A stretch of DNA of 64,000 nt from CAYSUS01 sp964434165 (GTDB lineage: Bacteria > Planctomycetota > Planctomycetia > Pirellulales > Thermoguttaceae), in assembly GCA_964434165.1 (NCBI GenBank), contig CAYSUS010000039.1, positions 1-64,000 on the forward strand, given 5' to 3'. Positions 8,952 through 16,975 of the stretch are shown here, in pieces. The position numbers and the translations under genes are program-made. How positions within the stretch are numbered: the first letter of the stretch is position 1; every line of letters starts with the position of its first letter. The notes under the pieces are model-generated. The model did no database searches. It was not told where the DNA came from and worked only from the letters and a program-made list of their open reading frames with translations.

Positions 8952-9415
8952 GGCGATCCTCCGGCCGGGGATGGAAGGCTGGGCACGCTCGACCTGGGCG
9001 GCTTCGCCGGCCCTTGGCTCGGCTGGCCGATGGTCGGCCGCATGCTAGCAATCGGCGTGCCCTAATCGCGTGTCAGCGGTGGATGGGACGCTAAGTGCTT
9101 GTCGCCGTGTAGATTGGGGAGAAGACCCTGCGGCAATACGCGAGAAGGGCGCTAGGGGGGATTTCCACGGAATTCCGTGGCTCTAGCGCGGGAACCCGCG
9201 ACAAAGGGCGGCTGGCCCATTCGGCCGGCGCACTTGGCCGCCGCAGGCATCCCCCGAGGAGCCTTGGTGGCGCCGAAACCGGAACCGCGACCGTCAAGGC
9301 GCGGACAACCGTCAGCGTCGCTGCTACTCGCCAGCATGGACCTTGTGGCGCGGTCTCAACTTTGGATGTACCCCGTAGCGGCTTTCAGTCCGCCAAACCG
9401 AGCAGGAGCGCCCGG
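8952..9415. other. 464-bp divergent intergenic region with a nested palindrome
   Basis: This spacer lies between the electron-transfer operon (minus) and the DUF6338 gene (plus). It should hold promoters for both directions. I see no convincing -35/-10 pair. Its main structured element is the palindrome at 9165-9180. Short open frames here have no family resemblance and are not called. Confidence 0.6.
9165..9180. promoter_or_regulatory. 16-bp perfect palindrome, candidate operator
   Basis: CCACGGAATTCCGTGG is a perfect dyad centred at 9172/9173. Outer arms GCTAG (9151-9155) and CTAGC (9183-9187) extend the symmetry, though off-centre. It is about 215 bases upstream of the HdrD-like start and 235 bases upstream of the DUF6338 start. 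The size and symmetry suit a dimeric regulator site, but no regulator gene is nearby and the role is inferred. Confidence 0.35.
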
Positions 9416-10042
9416 ATGATCCTCGGCAGCTCTGAAGTGGTGTTCTTCACGGCAGCCTTTCTGGTACCAGGCTTCGACTGGTCCGCCGTACTCGCGATGC
9501 GCGTTCCTGCTCGCATGGGGTCGCCACAGATCCGCTTCCTCGAATCTCTCACCCTCAGTTGCATCAACCACGGACTGTGGTCGTGGGTGCTCTTTCCCGT
9601 TTTCAAGACGGGCTACCTCGACCAGCACCCGTACCTGTCGGGACTGTTCCTGTTCGGGATCACGTACGTCTCGCCAGTGATTCTTGGGCTGCTCTCCGGG
9701 ATGCTACAGCAGAAAGATGCGGTGGCCCGTTTCCTTCGGTGGCTGGGTCTTCGCACGGCACATGCGACCCCTCGTGCGTGGGACCGGCATTTCGCACGGT
9801 CAGAGCCATGCTGGGTCCTGGTGACGCTCAAGGACGGTTCGCGAGTCTACGGTTTGTTCCATCGTCGCTCCTTCGCCGCAAGTGACCCCGAGCATCGCGA
9901 CCTGTTCTTGGAGGCGCACTTCCACCCTACGGATGGTGGCCAGTGGGCGCCCGTCGAGGATAGCGGTGGTGTTCTCATCATGGCCGAAGAGATCGCGGTC
10001 GTCGAGTTTCGCAGATTCCTGGAGGAGGACCATGAGCGATAA
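9416..10042 (+). CDS. DUF6338 family membrane protein
   Basis: A 208-aa protein with about three hydrophobic segments in the first 110 residues (around 8-25, 60-75 and 82-100), then a soluble C-terminal half with WVLVTLKDGSRVYG, SFAASDPEHRDLFLE and VLIMAEEIAVVEF, the layout I associate with DUF6338. The function of the family is not established. The ATG at 9416 is chosen for its upstream AGGAG (spacing about 8) and because the hydrophobic N-terminus then starts directly; an ATG at 9362 would add 18 polar residues. It overlaps the next small gene by 11 bases, so the two are likely co-translated. Confidence 0.65.
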   Translation: MILGSSEVVFFTAAFLVPGFDWSAVLAMRVPARMGSPQIRFLESLTLSCINHGLWSWVLFPVFKTGYLDQHPYLSGLFLFGITYVSPVILGLLSGMLQQKDAVARFLRWLGLRTAHATPRAWDRHFARSEPCWVLVTLKDGSRVYGLFHRRSFAASDPEHRDLFLEAHFHPTDGGQWAPVEDSGGVLIMAEEIAVVEFRRFLEEDHER

Positions 10043-10211
10043 TGCCGAGCCAGCCAGTGGTCGGGAGAGCCGAGGGGTCCCTGGGCTGGGCGAGAAGATC
10101 GAAGGAGGCTACCAACCTCAGGCGAGCGCCGACGTTGATCCGAGCAAGATCAAGCCTCCGCGCGGCGACAAGGCGACCGTCACTCCGCAGAAGCCGGCTC
10201 CCAGAGAGTAA
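10032..10211 (+). CDS. Small disordered protein coupled to DUF6338
   Basis: A 59-aa polar, glycine- and proline-rich protein (GVPGLGEKIEGGYQP, IKPPRGDKATVTPQ) with no hydrophobic segment and no enzyme motif. A strong ribosome site (GGAGGAGG, 4 bases upstream) and the 11-base overlap with the end of the DUF6338 gene argue that it is real. It may be a cytoplasmic partner of the membrane protein. I do not recognise a named family. Confidence 0.6.
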   Translation: MSDNAEPASGRESRGVPGLGEKIEGGYQPQASADVDPSKIKPPRGDKATVTPQKPAPRE

Positions 10212-10294
10212 CCCGTCCTGACTTCACGGCGAAGACACGTCCGGCGAACGCCAGGGCGGCCGGCGGAGTTCAGCGAGTTCGGCCCGGCCCGCCG

Positions 10295-11194
10295 CTAAAG
10301 CAAATCCTTGAAGTACTCGGCCGCCGACTCCCAATCGACGGTCTCGTCGGGCTCCCTGCCGAGCTTCTCGTAGAGACGGCGCCGGCCCTTTTTGTCGTTC
10401 ACGGCGATCCGGGCGGCAAAGTACAGCACGTCCTCGGCGACCTCGATGGGCACGACTACCACCCCGTCCCAGTCGCAGCCGACGATGTCGCCCGGCCGCA
10501 CCAGCACGCCGCCGCATCCCACGGGCACCTCGACTCCGACGAGCTCCACGCGGCCGGGGATGATCGTCCGGCCGATCCCCCGACAGGCCACGGGGTTCTT
10601 CTGGAGTATGATCTCCTCGGTGTCGCGGGCGTAGCCGTCGGTGACGATGCCCGCCACGCCCTGGGCCTGCATGGCCATCGAGTTGTTCGATCCCCAGTAC
10701 CCGCACTCGCGGGCCCCGCCGGTCGAGGTGACGACCACGCAGCCGGGGCGGACCTGGAGCTTCGCGTGCATTCCTCCCATCTCGTTCCATAGCGCGTGCT
10801 GCCGGAGGGCGTCCTCGCGTTCGATCGCCGGCATGGGTCGGTTGGTGGGCACCACGCGCATCGTGACCGCGGGCCCCCAGAAGGTCATCCCCAGCCACAG
10901 GGGGCGCACGGCCGGGTCCATCAGGGTCAGGTTGGCGCGGCCCACCGCGTCCAGGCCGTCGGCCACGTCCGTAACGCGCAGGTACCGGCCGAAGCGCGCC
11001 GCCAACGCGTACGGGTCCTGGGCCGACCGGGCCGGAGCCGCGCGCGGCTCCTCGGCGGTCGCTTGCGCGCCCCCCAACCCGTGCGCCCCGGCCGCCGCGG
11101 CGGCCGCGGCCGACAGGGCGAGGAACTCCCGGCGCGAGGCGTGCGCGGCGCTGGGTTTCATCGTCTCGCTGGAATCCTCGCGTGGGTCGAACAT
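10295..11194 (-). CDS. Exported RraA-family protein (RraA / HMG aldolase fold)
   Basis: A 299-aa protein. The start carries a Tat-type signal: SRREFLALSAAAAAAAGAHG. The mature part resembles the RraA/demethylmenaquinone-methyltransferase-like fold: VTDVADGLDAVGR, GIVTDGYARDTEEI, VGCDWDGVVVVP. RraA relatives are either RNase E inhibitors or divalent-metal class II aldolases/decarboxylases (HMG/CHA aldolase). An exported location rules out RNase E control and favours an enzyme acting on small molecules. The ATG at 11194 is preferred because GAGGAG lies 7 bases upstream; a TTG 15 bases earlier overlaps that ribosome site. It is convergent with the DUF6338 pair and divergent from the next gene. 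Confidence 0.75.
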   Translation of the reverse strand: MFDPREDSSETMKPSAAHASRREFLALSAAAAAAAGAHGLGGAQATAEEPRAAPARSAQDPYALAARFGRYLRVTDVADGLDAVGRANLTLMDPAVRPLWLGMTFWGPAVTMRVVPTNRPMPAIEREDALRQHALWNEMGGMHAKLQVRPGCVVVTSTGGARECGYWGSNNSMAMQAQGVAGIVTDGYARDTEEIILQKNPVACRGIGRTIIPGRVELVGVEVPVGCGGVLVRPGDIVGCDWDGVVVVPIEVAEDVLYFAARIAVNDKKGRRRLYEKLGREPDETVDWESAAEYFKDLL

Positions 11195-11396
11195 GTTGCG
11201 TCTCCTCAAATTGGTGTGCTTTCACGGATAGGGCGGCCTCGAGTCGGCCCGCACGACGGGTGCAGTATATCAGGCCGGACGGGATGGGGAGATCGCGGAC
11301 CGTGCAAACCTTGGCTGCGCTGCCCGCTTCGGTTAGGATGCCGGGCCGGGGGGACTCGGAGGCCTGCGCGCCGTCGCCGCACGCGAGGAGAACCTC

Positions 11397-13364
11397 ATGC
11401 GATCGCTTCTGGTTCCTGCCGCCGTTTCCCTCGCGCTTCTCCAAGGCTCGGCCGTCCTGGCCGAGCGATGGCGCGTCGAGCAGATCACTGACGACGACGT
11501 GGACGACATCCAGTATCGGGTGTCGGACACGCACGTCGCCTGGCGCCACAATCACGGGAACGCCGCCGAGGCGTACTACTACGACGGCCGGTCGGCCTGC
11601 CAGGTGAGCAACGCCAAGACGCCGCGCCTGTTCGCCAACGACTCTCCGGCCCTGGACGGAGCCACGCTGGTGTGGCTGGGGTTCGCGAACAACTACGACC
11701 TGTGGATGTTCGACGGCGAGAAGGCCACGCGTCTGACGCAGACCTCGGGGCGCCACGAGCGGAGCCCGAGCATCTCGGCCGGAACCGTCGTGTGGAAGGT
11801 CCCCGCGGAAAACGAAAAGGACCACGAGATCTACCTCTGGCGCGACGGCAAGACCGTGCGCCTGACCGAGAACGACTACGAGGACTCCAGTCCCATGGTC
11901 TCCGGGCAACACGTCGTCTGGCAGGGAAAGAACGGGGAGGACTGGGAGATCTTCCTCTACGACGGCACGTCCACGCGGCAACTGACCAACAACCAGCACG
12001 ACGACATCGAGCCCCGCGTGTGCGGCCGGCACGTGGTGTGGCGGGGGCACGACGGGAACGACTGGGAGATATTCCTTCACGAGGGCGGGCGAACGGTCCG
12101 GCTCTCGCAGAACGATTACGACGACCTGGAGCCGAGGGTCTGGGACGGACAGGTGGTCTGGACCGCCAAGTCGGACGGCGACTCCGAGATCGTACTGTAC
12201 GACGGCATCTCGGCGCGGCCGCTGACGGTGAACGACTACGACGACCAGCATCCACAGATCCACGGCCGCCACGTGGCCTGGCAGGGCAAGGTCGGCGACG
12301 ACTGGGAGCTGTTCGTCCGTACCGATCGGCGAATCCGCCAGTTGACCGACAACGACTACGACGACACGCTCCCCGTGTTGGGCGGCCTCGGCCTGGTCTG
12401 GCACGGGAAGGTGGGCTCCGACTGGGACCTGTTTCTCGCCCGGCCCATGTCGCTCCCGGCCCCGGTCGCCCTGCCCGACGCCCAGGCGCAGCGCGCGGCC
12501 ATGGCGACCCTGCGCGAGGCGTACGGCGGCGCCCACGCGGAGGCGAAGACACCGGAGCAGCTCTCCGCGCTGGCACGCGATATGATCGACCGCGCGTACG
12601 AAACGTCGGGCGGCGAGACTGCGGCGGCCGAGCGATTCGCGCTGTTCCGCGCCGCCCGCACGGTGGCGGTCCAGGCCGGCGACGCCCAGGCGGCGCTCGA
12701 CGCGGTCGAAGGCCTGGGCGAGTCGTTCGAGATGGAGCCGATGGAGGTGGACACGCTGCGCGAGCTCCTCACCCGGGCCCGCAAGCCGGACGAATGCCGC
12801 GAGATCGCCCGACATGCCCTCGGACGGATCGACGCGGCGACCGACGCGGAGGACTACGACCGCGCGGTACGCCTGGCCGGGCTCGCCCGAAGTGCCGCGG
12901 AGAAGTGCCGCGAGAAGGCGCTGGTCATGCAGGCCGTCGGGCTGCAGCGCGAGGTGCTGGCGGCCAAGCGATGGTCGCGGGGAGTCGCCCGCGCCCGGGA
13001 GAAGCTCGAAGACGATTCGGCGGACCCCCAGGCGAACCTTCTGGTGGGCAGGTTCCTCTGTTTTGCCAGAGGGAACTGGCAGCAGGGACTGCCCATGCTC
13101 GCCGTGGGCAGCGACACGGGGCTGAAATCCGTGGCCCAGACGGAGCTGAAACAGCCGGAGAGCTTCGAAGATCGCATGGCCGTGGCCGATGCCTGGTGGG
13201 ACCTCGCCTTGAAGGCTACCGGCGACGAGAAAAAGGTCCTGCTCCTCCGCGCGCGGCACTGGTACGAGCAGGCGGACCAGCTTTCGCCAGCCGGTCTGAT
13301 GAAGGTCAAGATCGACCAGCGGATCCGCCAGGTCCACGAGGTCATGGAGAAGCTGAGCGACTGA
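11397..13364 (+). CDS. Secreted TolB-like beta-propeller protein with planctomycete helical C-terminal domain
   Basis: A 655-aa protein with a Sec signal peptide (cleavage likely after SAVLA). Residues 25-350 contain about seven repeats of 43-45 aa built on DWEIFLYDG..R.LT.NDYDD..P.V.G..VVW.G, a TolB/Dpp6-type propeller pattern. The repeats are unusually alike, suggesting recent internal duplication. Residues 360-655 are alpha-helical with NWQQGLPMLAVGSDTGLK and ADAWWDLA, a domain I have seen described only in planctomycete secreted proteins, often attached to other modules. No catalytic residues are evident; a binding or scaffold role at the cell envelope is likely. It stands alone, divergent from the RraA-like gene. 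Confidence 0.75.
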   Translation: MRSLLVPAAVSLALLQGSAVLAERWRVEQITDDDVDDIQYRVSDTHVAWRHNHGNAAEAYYYDGRSACQVSNAKTPRLFANDSPALDGATLVWLGFANNYDLWMFDGEKATRLTQTSGRHERSPSISAGTVVWKVPAENEKDHEIYLWRDGKTVRLTENDYEDSSPMVSGQHVVWQGKNGEDWEIFLYDGTSTRQLTNNQHDDIEPRVCGRHVVWRGHDGNDWEIFLHEGGRTVRLSQNDYDDLEPRVWDGQVVWTAKSDGDSEIVLYDGISARPLTVNDYDDQHPQIHGRHVAWQGKVGDDWELFVRTDRRIRQLTDNDYDDTLPVLGGLGLVWHGKVGSDWDLFLARPMSLPAPVALPDAQAQRAAMATLREAYGGAHAEAKTPEQLSALARDMIDRAYETSGGETAAAERFALFRAARTVAVQAGDAQAALDAVEGLGESFEMEPMEVDTLRELLTRARKPDECREIARHALGRIDAATDAEDYDRAVRLAGLARSAAEKCREKALVMQAVGLQREVLAAKRWSRGVARAREKLEDDSADPQANLLVGRFLCFARGNWQQGLPMLAVGSDTGLKSVAQTELKQPESFEDRMAVADAWWDLALKATGDEKKVLLLRARHWYEQADQLSPAGLMKVKIDQRIRQVHEVMEKLSD

Positions 13365-13529
13365 ATCGCACATACCCCCAAGTGAGGCACATCGGGTCCG
13401 GCGAATTCCCTTCTGCCCGATCCTTACGCGGCCGATAACGAGGGAGAGCGGGCAAGGCCCCCCTTGAGCCGGGCACTGGCTTGAGCGAGCCGCTGGATCG
13501 GCTAGAATAGACGGTTCGACCGAGGGACC

Positions 13530-13602
13530 GCCCCCTTAGCTCAGTTGGCAGAGCAATTGACTCTTAATCAATGGGTCGAAGGTTCGAGTCCTTCAGGGGG
13601 CA
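13530..13602 (+). tRNA. tRNA-Lys (anticodon CTT)
   Basis: A 73-nt cloverleaf. The acceptor stem GCCCCCT pairs with AGGGGGC; D-arm TAGCTCAGTTGGCAGAGCA; anticodon loop CTCTTAA with CTT in positions 34-36; T-arm GGTTCGAGTCC; discriminator A. CCA is not encoded. Confidence 0.97.
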
Positions 13603-13607
13603 CTCCT

Positions 13608-13643
13608 AAAGCCCGTCGCAGCAACGAGTTGCGGCGGGCTTTG
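13608..13643 (+). terminator. Rho-independent terminator after tRNA-Lys
   Basis: A 13-bp stem, AAAGCCCGTCGCA pairing with TGCGGCGGGCTTT (one G-T pair), with a 9-base loop, 5 bases past the tRNA. The A/T-rich base of the stem replaces a long T-tract. It most likely ends the tRNA transcript. Confidence 0.8.
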
Positions 13644-13877
13644 CTTATGGGTCGGGGGGTTTGGGCCGCGTCCCCTGCCCTTCGTGCCCACTGCTTGACA
13701 CCGAGCCGCCCGGGCCGCGGGAATCGGAGCCGGCCAGTCTTGAAGGCCCGCGATTCGGCAGATATTTCCCTGTGGTGATGAAGAGGCGAGGGGCGGCGCC
13801 GCCGGGTATAGTCCGCCCTCCCCCTGCACCTCTACGGATGGGTACGAGGGCTGGAACTCTTGAGGGGACTGACTGGC

Positions 13878-15452
13878 ATGCATGCCCTGATCTTCCTGGC
13901 CGCCTTCGCGGCGGCCCTGGGCGAGGCGGCGTCTCGCGAGCCGATCCGCCCTTTCGAAAGCGACGCCCCGGTGGTACCACGCAACAAGATCGACGAGCTG
14001 GTCTCGGCGCGCCTGGAGGAGCTGAAGATCGAGCCTGCCCGGCTCTGCTCCGACGAGGTGTTCGTGCGCCGGGCGCATCTCGACGTGATCGGCACGCTGC
14101 CAACGCTTGAGGAGACCGAGGAGTTCCTCGCCGACCGCAGCCCGGACAAGCGCGAGGTGCTCATCGACCGCCTGCTGCGGCGCGAGGAATTCGCCGACTA
14201 CTGGGCCATGAAGTGGGGCGACGCACTGCGGATGAAGGCCGAGTTCCCCATCAACCTCTGGCCCAACGCGGTGCAGGCGTATCACCGCTGGGTGCGGACG
14301 TGCATTGCGAACAACGAGCCGTACGACCGCATGGCTCGCCGGATGCTGACGGCCAGCGGCAGCAACTTCCGCGTGCCGCCGGTGAACTTCTACCGCGCGG
14401 CGCAGAGCAGGGAGCCGAAGGCTTTGGCCCAGGCCGTGGCGCTCACCTTCATGGGCGCGCGGGCCGACAAGTGGCCCGAGGATCGCCTGGCGGGCATGGC
14501 GGTGTTCTTCTCGCGGATCGAGTTCAAATCGACGGGCGAGTGGAAGGAGGAGATCGTCCAGTTCGATGCGCTACGCATCGGACGGCGCGGCGCCAACGTG
14601 CCGACCGAGGCCGTGCTGCCCGACGGCTCGCGCGCCAAGTGGGCGGCGGAAGCGGATCCCCGCGAGGTGTTCGCCGACTGGCTGATCCGGCCGGAGAACC
14701 CGTGGTTCGCGCGCCACGCGGTCAATCGCATCTGGTACTGGCTCATGGGCCGCGGGATCGTGCACGAGCCGGACGACCACCGGGCCGACAACCCGCCGAG
14801 CAACCCGGCCCTGCTGGCCTACCTGGAGAAGGAGCTGGTCGAGTCCGACTACGACCTCAAACACATCCACCGGCTGATCCTCACCTCGACGACGTACCAG
14901 CTTTCCTCGATTCCGCGCTCGGACCATCCCCAGGCCGCGGCCCAGTTCGCCTATTGTCCGGTGCGGCGCCTGGACGCCGAGGTGCTGGTCGACGCCCTGT
15001 GCCAGATCACGGGGACGACCGAGGAGTATTCGAGCCAGATCCCGGAACCGTTCACGTTCGTCCCGGAGCACCAGCGCTCGATCGCCCTGTCCGACGGGAG
15101 CATCGGCAGCTCGTTCCTGGAACTGTTCGGGCGTCCGCCGCGCGACACGGGCATGGCCTCGGAGCGGAACATGCGGCCCTCGGCCGCGCAGCGCCTGCAC
15201 CTGCTCAACTCGAGCCACATCCGGCGCAAGATCGAGCAGGGCGAGGGGCTCCGCGCTCTGGCCGGACGCTCGCGCGACCCGAAAGAGACCGTGGACAAGC
15301 TGTGCCTGACCATCCTCTCCAGGCGTCCCACGGCCGAGGAATCGAAGGCACTCAAGGAGTACGCGGATTCGGGCGCCGCAAGCGGGCGCGAGTTGCTGGT
15401 TGACATAGCGTGGGCACTGATCAACACGGCGGAGTTCCAGTACCGGCATTAG
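13878..15452 (+). CDS. DUF1549/DUF1553 domain secreted protein
   Basis: A 524-aa exported protein with an N-terminal signal (MHALIFLAAFAAALG). DUF1549 covers roughly residues 30-210 (RRAHLDVIGTLPTLEETEEFL) and DUF1553 residues 270-510 (NRIWYWLMGRGIVHEPDD, LILTSTTYQLSS, RRPTAEESKALKEY). These paired domains are a hallmark of Planctomycetota and usually precede a DUF1501 gene, as here. The c-type cytochrome domain often present in this family is absent: there is no CxxCH. The ATG at 13878 has GAGGGGA about 9 bases upstream. The function is unknown; a role in polymer handling at the envelope is often proposed. Confidence 0.85.
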   Translation: MHALIFLAAFAAALGEAASREPIRPFESDAPVVPRNKIDELVSARLEELKIEPARLCSDEVFVRRAHLDVIGTLPTLEETEEFLADRSPDKREVLIDRLLRREEFADYWAMKWGDALRMKAEFPINLWPNAVQAYHRWVRTCIANNEPYDRMARRMLTASGSNFRVPPVNFYRAAQSREPKALAQAVALTFMGARADKWPEDRLAGMAVFFSRIEFKSTGEWKEEIVQFDALRIGRRGANVPTEAVLPDGSRAKWAAEADPREVFADWLIRPENPWFARHAVNRIWYWLMGRGIVHEPDDHRADNPPSNPALLAYLEKELVESDYDLKHIHRLILTSTTYQLSSIPRSDHPQAAAQFAYCPVRRLDAEVLVDALCQITGTTEEYSSQIPEPFTFVPEHQRSIALSDGSIGSSFLELFGRPPRDTGMASERNMRPSAAQRLHLLNSSHIRRKIEQGEGLRALAGRSRDPKETVDKLCLTILSRRPTAEESKALKEYADSGAASGRELLVDIAWALINTAEFQYRH

Positions 15453-15481
15453 CAGGCCGCGCATCGCCGGCCATGAAGGGT

Positions 15482-15559
15482 GGGAAAAGGGGGCGGGACC
15501 CTTATGCCGGCACGGCCGGAAGGGTGTTTCGCACGAAAGGGGTCCCGACCCCTTTTCCC
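15482..15559. repeat. REP-like palindromic element inside the DUF1553-DUF1501 operon
   Basis: The arm at 15482-15501 (GGGAAAAGGGGGCGGGACCC) is repeated inverted at 15540-15559 with one mismatch in 20. It lies in the 163-base gap between two operon genes. The core GGGGnCrGGACC is shared with the element at 21533-21590, next to a REP-associated transposase fragment, so both are probably one REP/BIME family. Confidence 0.7.
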
Positions 15560-15615
15560 GGAACACGCAAGGTTGTTTCAAGGGTCGGCCGTCGTTGGCG
15601 GCCAAGGAGAGAGCA

Positions 15616-16968
15616 GTGAAACCGAACCACGACAAGGATCCCCAGGCGGCGGTCTCGCGCCGCGACGTGCTGCGGGGCGGACTGGGCGCGGCGGCCGGGC
15701 TGCTGCTGACCGATCGGCTGGGGCGACCGGCGCCTGCCGCTCCGCGACCGGCCAGGGCCAAGGCCGTGATCCAAATCTGGATGTGGGGCGGCCCGGCCCA
15801 CCTCGATACGTTCGATCCCAAGCCGGACGCCGGCTACGACTTCTGCGGGCCGCTGAGCAAAGCGATCCCGACCAGCGTGGACGGAATCGTGGTCGGCGAG
15901 ATGCTCCCCCAGCTCGCGCAGCAGGCCGACAAGTACGCGATCATCCGCAGTATGACCCATGGGGTGAACGCGCACGAGACCGCCTCGTACATGGTGCAGA
16001 CGGGCCGGATGTCGGGCGGGCGCGACGTGTTCCCCTGCGCCGGCGCGGTGGTTTCGCTCTTCAAGGGATACGACGCCGGCTACGAGGGGCTTATCCCGCC
16101 CTACATCGTCCTCACCCAGCCGCAGGGACGGTTCTCCGAGGCCGGGTTTCTGGGCGCCCGCTATAAGCCGTTCGCCACGGGCGGCGACCCGGGCCAGAAG
16201 CAGTTCGTGGTCGAGGGGGTCGTGGCCGAGGGCATCTCCGAGCAGCGCCAGGCGGCGCGCCGCGGGCTGCTCGGGAAGCTCAACACGCTGGCCCACGCCC
16301 TGAAGACCGACCCCGAGATCGAGGCCTTCAGGAAGTGCGAGGACCAGGCCTACGACCTGATCCTCGGCGACGCCGGCAAGGTGTTCGATCCGGCCCAGGA
16401 AAGCGACGAGCTCCGCGACCGGTACGGGCGCAATACCTTCGGGCAGTCATGCCTGATCGCGCGGCGGCTCGTGGAGCGCGGCGTGCGCTACGTGACCATC
16501 AACTACAAGGGCTGGGACACGCACAAACAGCACTTCCAGACCATGCGCCGCAAGCTGCCCGAGATGGACAAGGGGTTCGCCACGCTGCTGGCGGACCTGT
16601 CCGATCGCGGCCTTTTGGACAGCACGATCGTGTGGTGGAGCGGCGAGTTCGGGCGCACGCCGCGCGTGCAGTGGGACCCGCCCTGGAACGGCGGGCGCGG
16701 GCACTACGGCCGCGTGTTCTCCGCGGTCGTGGCCGGCGGCGGCTTCCGCGGCGGACGAGTGGTCGGGGCCTCGAACGAGAACGGCATCGCGGTCGCCGAG
16801 CGCCCCGTTTACCCCTGGGACCTGATCGCGAGCATGTACGAGCTGCTGGGCATTCCGTCCGACGCGACGCTCCCGCATCCGGAGGGCAAGGTCGTCCGCG
16901 CCACGCCCTCCGCCGCCGAGGGCTACGAGTCGGGCGGAATCCTGCGCGAGATCATGGAAAAAATGTGA
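15616..16968 (+). CDS. DUF1501 domain Tat-exported protein (sulfatase-like/alkaline phosphatase fold)
   Basis: A 450-aa protein with a Tat signal (VSRRDVLRGGLGAAAGLLL). The body is DUF1501: WMWGGPAHLDTFDPKP near residue 57, RSMTHGVNAHETASY near 115, VTINYKGWDTHKQH near 295 and VWWSGEFGRTP near 340. These histidine/aspartate-rich segments align with metal-binding positions of the alkaline-phosphatase superfamily. GTG at 15616 is chosen as start because AAGGAGAG lies 5-6 bases upstream; a TTG 21 bases earlier overlaps it. It is partnered with the DUF1549/DUF1553 gene upstream and the PPC protein 7 bases downstream. Activity is unproven. Confidence 0.88.
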   Translation: MKPNHDKDPQAAVSRRDVLRGGLGAAAGLLLTDRLGRPAPAAPRPARAKAVIQIWMWGGPAHLDTFDPKPDAGYDFCGPLSKAIPTSVDGIVVGEMLPQLAQQADKYAIIRSMTHGVNAHETASYMVQTGRMSGGRDVFPCAGAVVSLFKGYDAGYEGLIPPYIVLTQPQGRFSEAGFLGARYKPFATGGDPGQKQFVVEGVVAEGISEQRQAARRGLLGKLNTLAHALKTDPEIEAFRKCEDQAYDLILGDAGKVFDPAQESDELRDRYGRNTFGQSCLIARRLVERGVRYVTINYKGWDTHKQHFQTMRRKLPEMDKGFATLLADLSDRGLLDSTIVWWSGEFGRTPRVQWDPPWNGGRGHYGRVFSAVVAGGGFRGGRVVGASNENGIAVAERPVYPWDLIASMYELLGIPSDATLPHPEGKVVRATPSAAEGYESGGILREIMEKM

Positions 16969-16975
16969 GGACCCC

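Noticed and set aside
10224..13373. A 1049-codon minus-strand frame
   Set aside because: Covers the RraA gene out of frame and the TolB-like gene antisense. No motif, biased composition.
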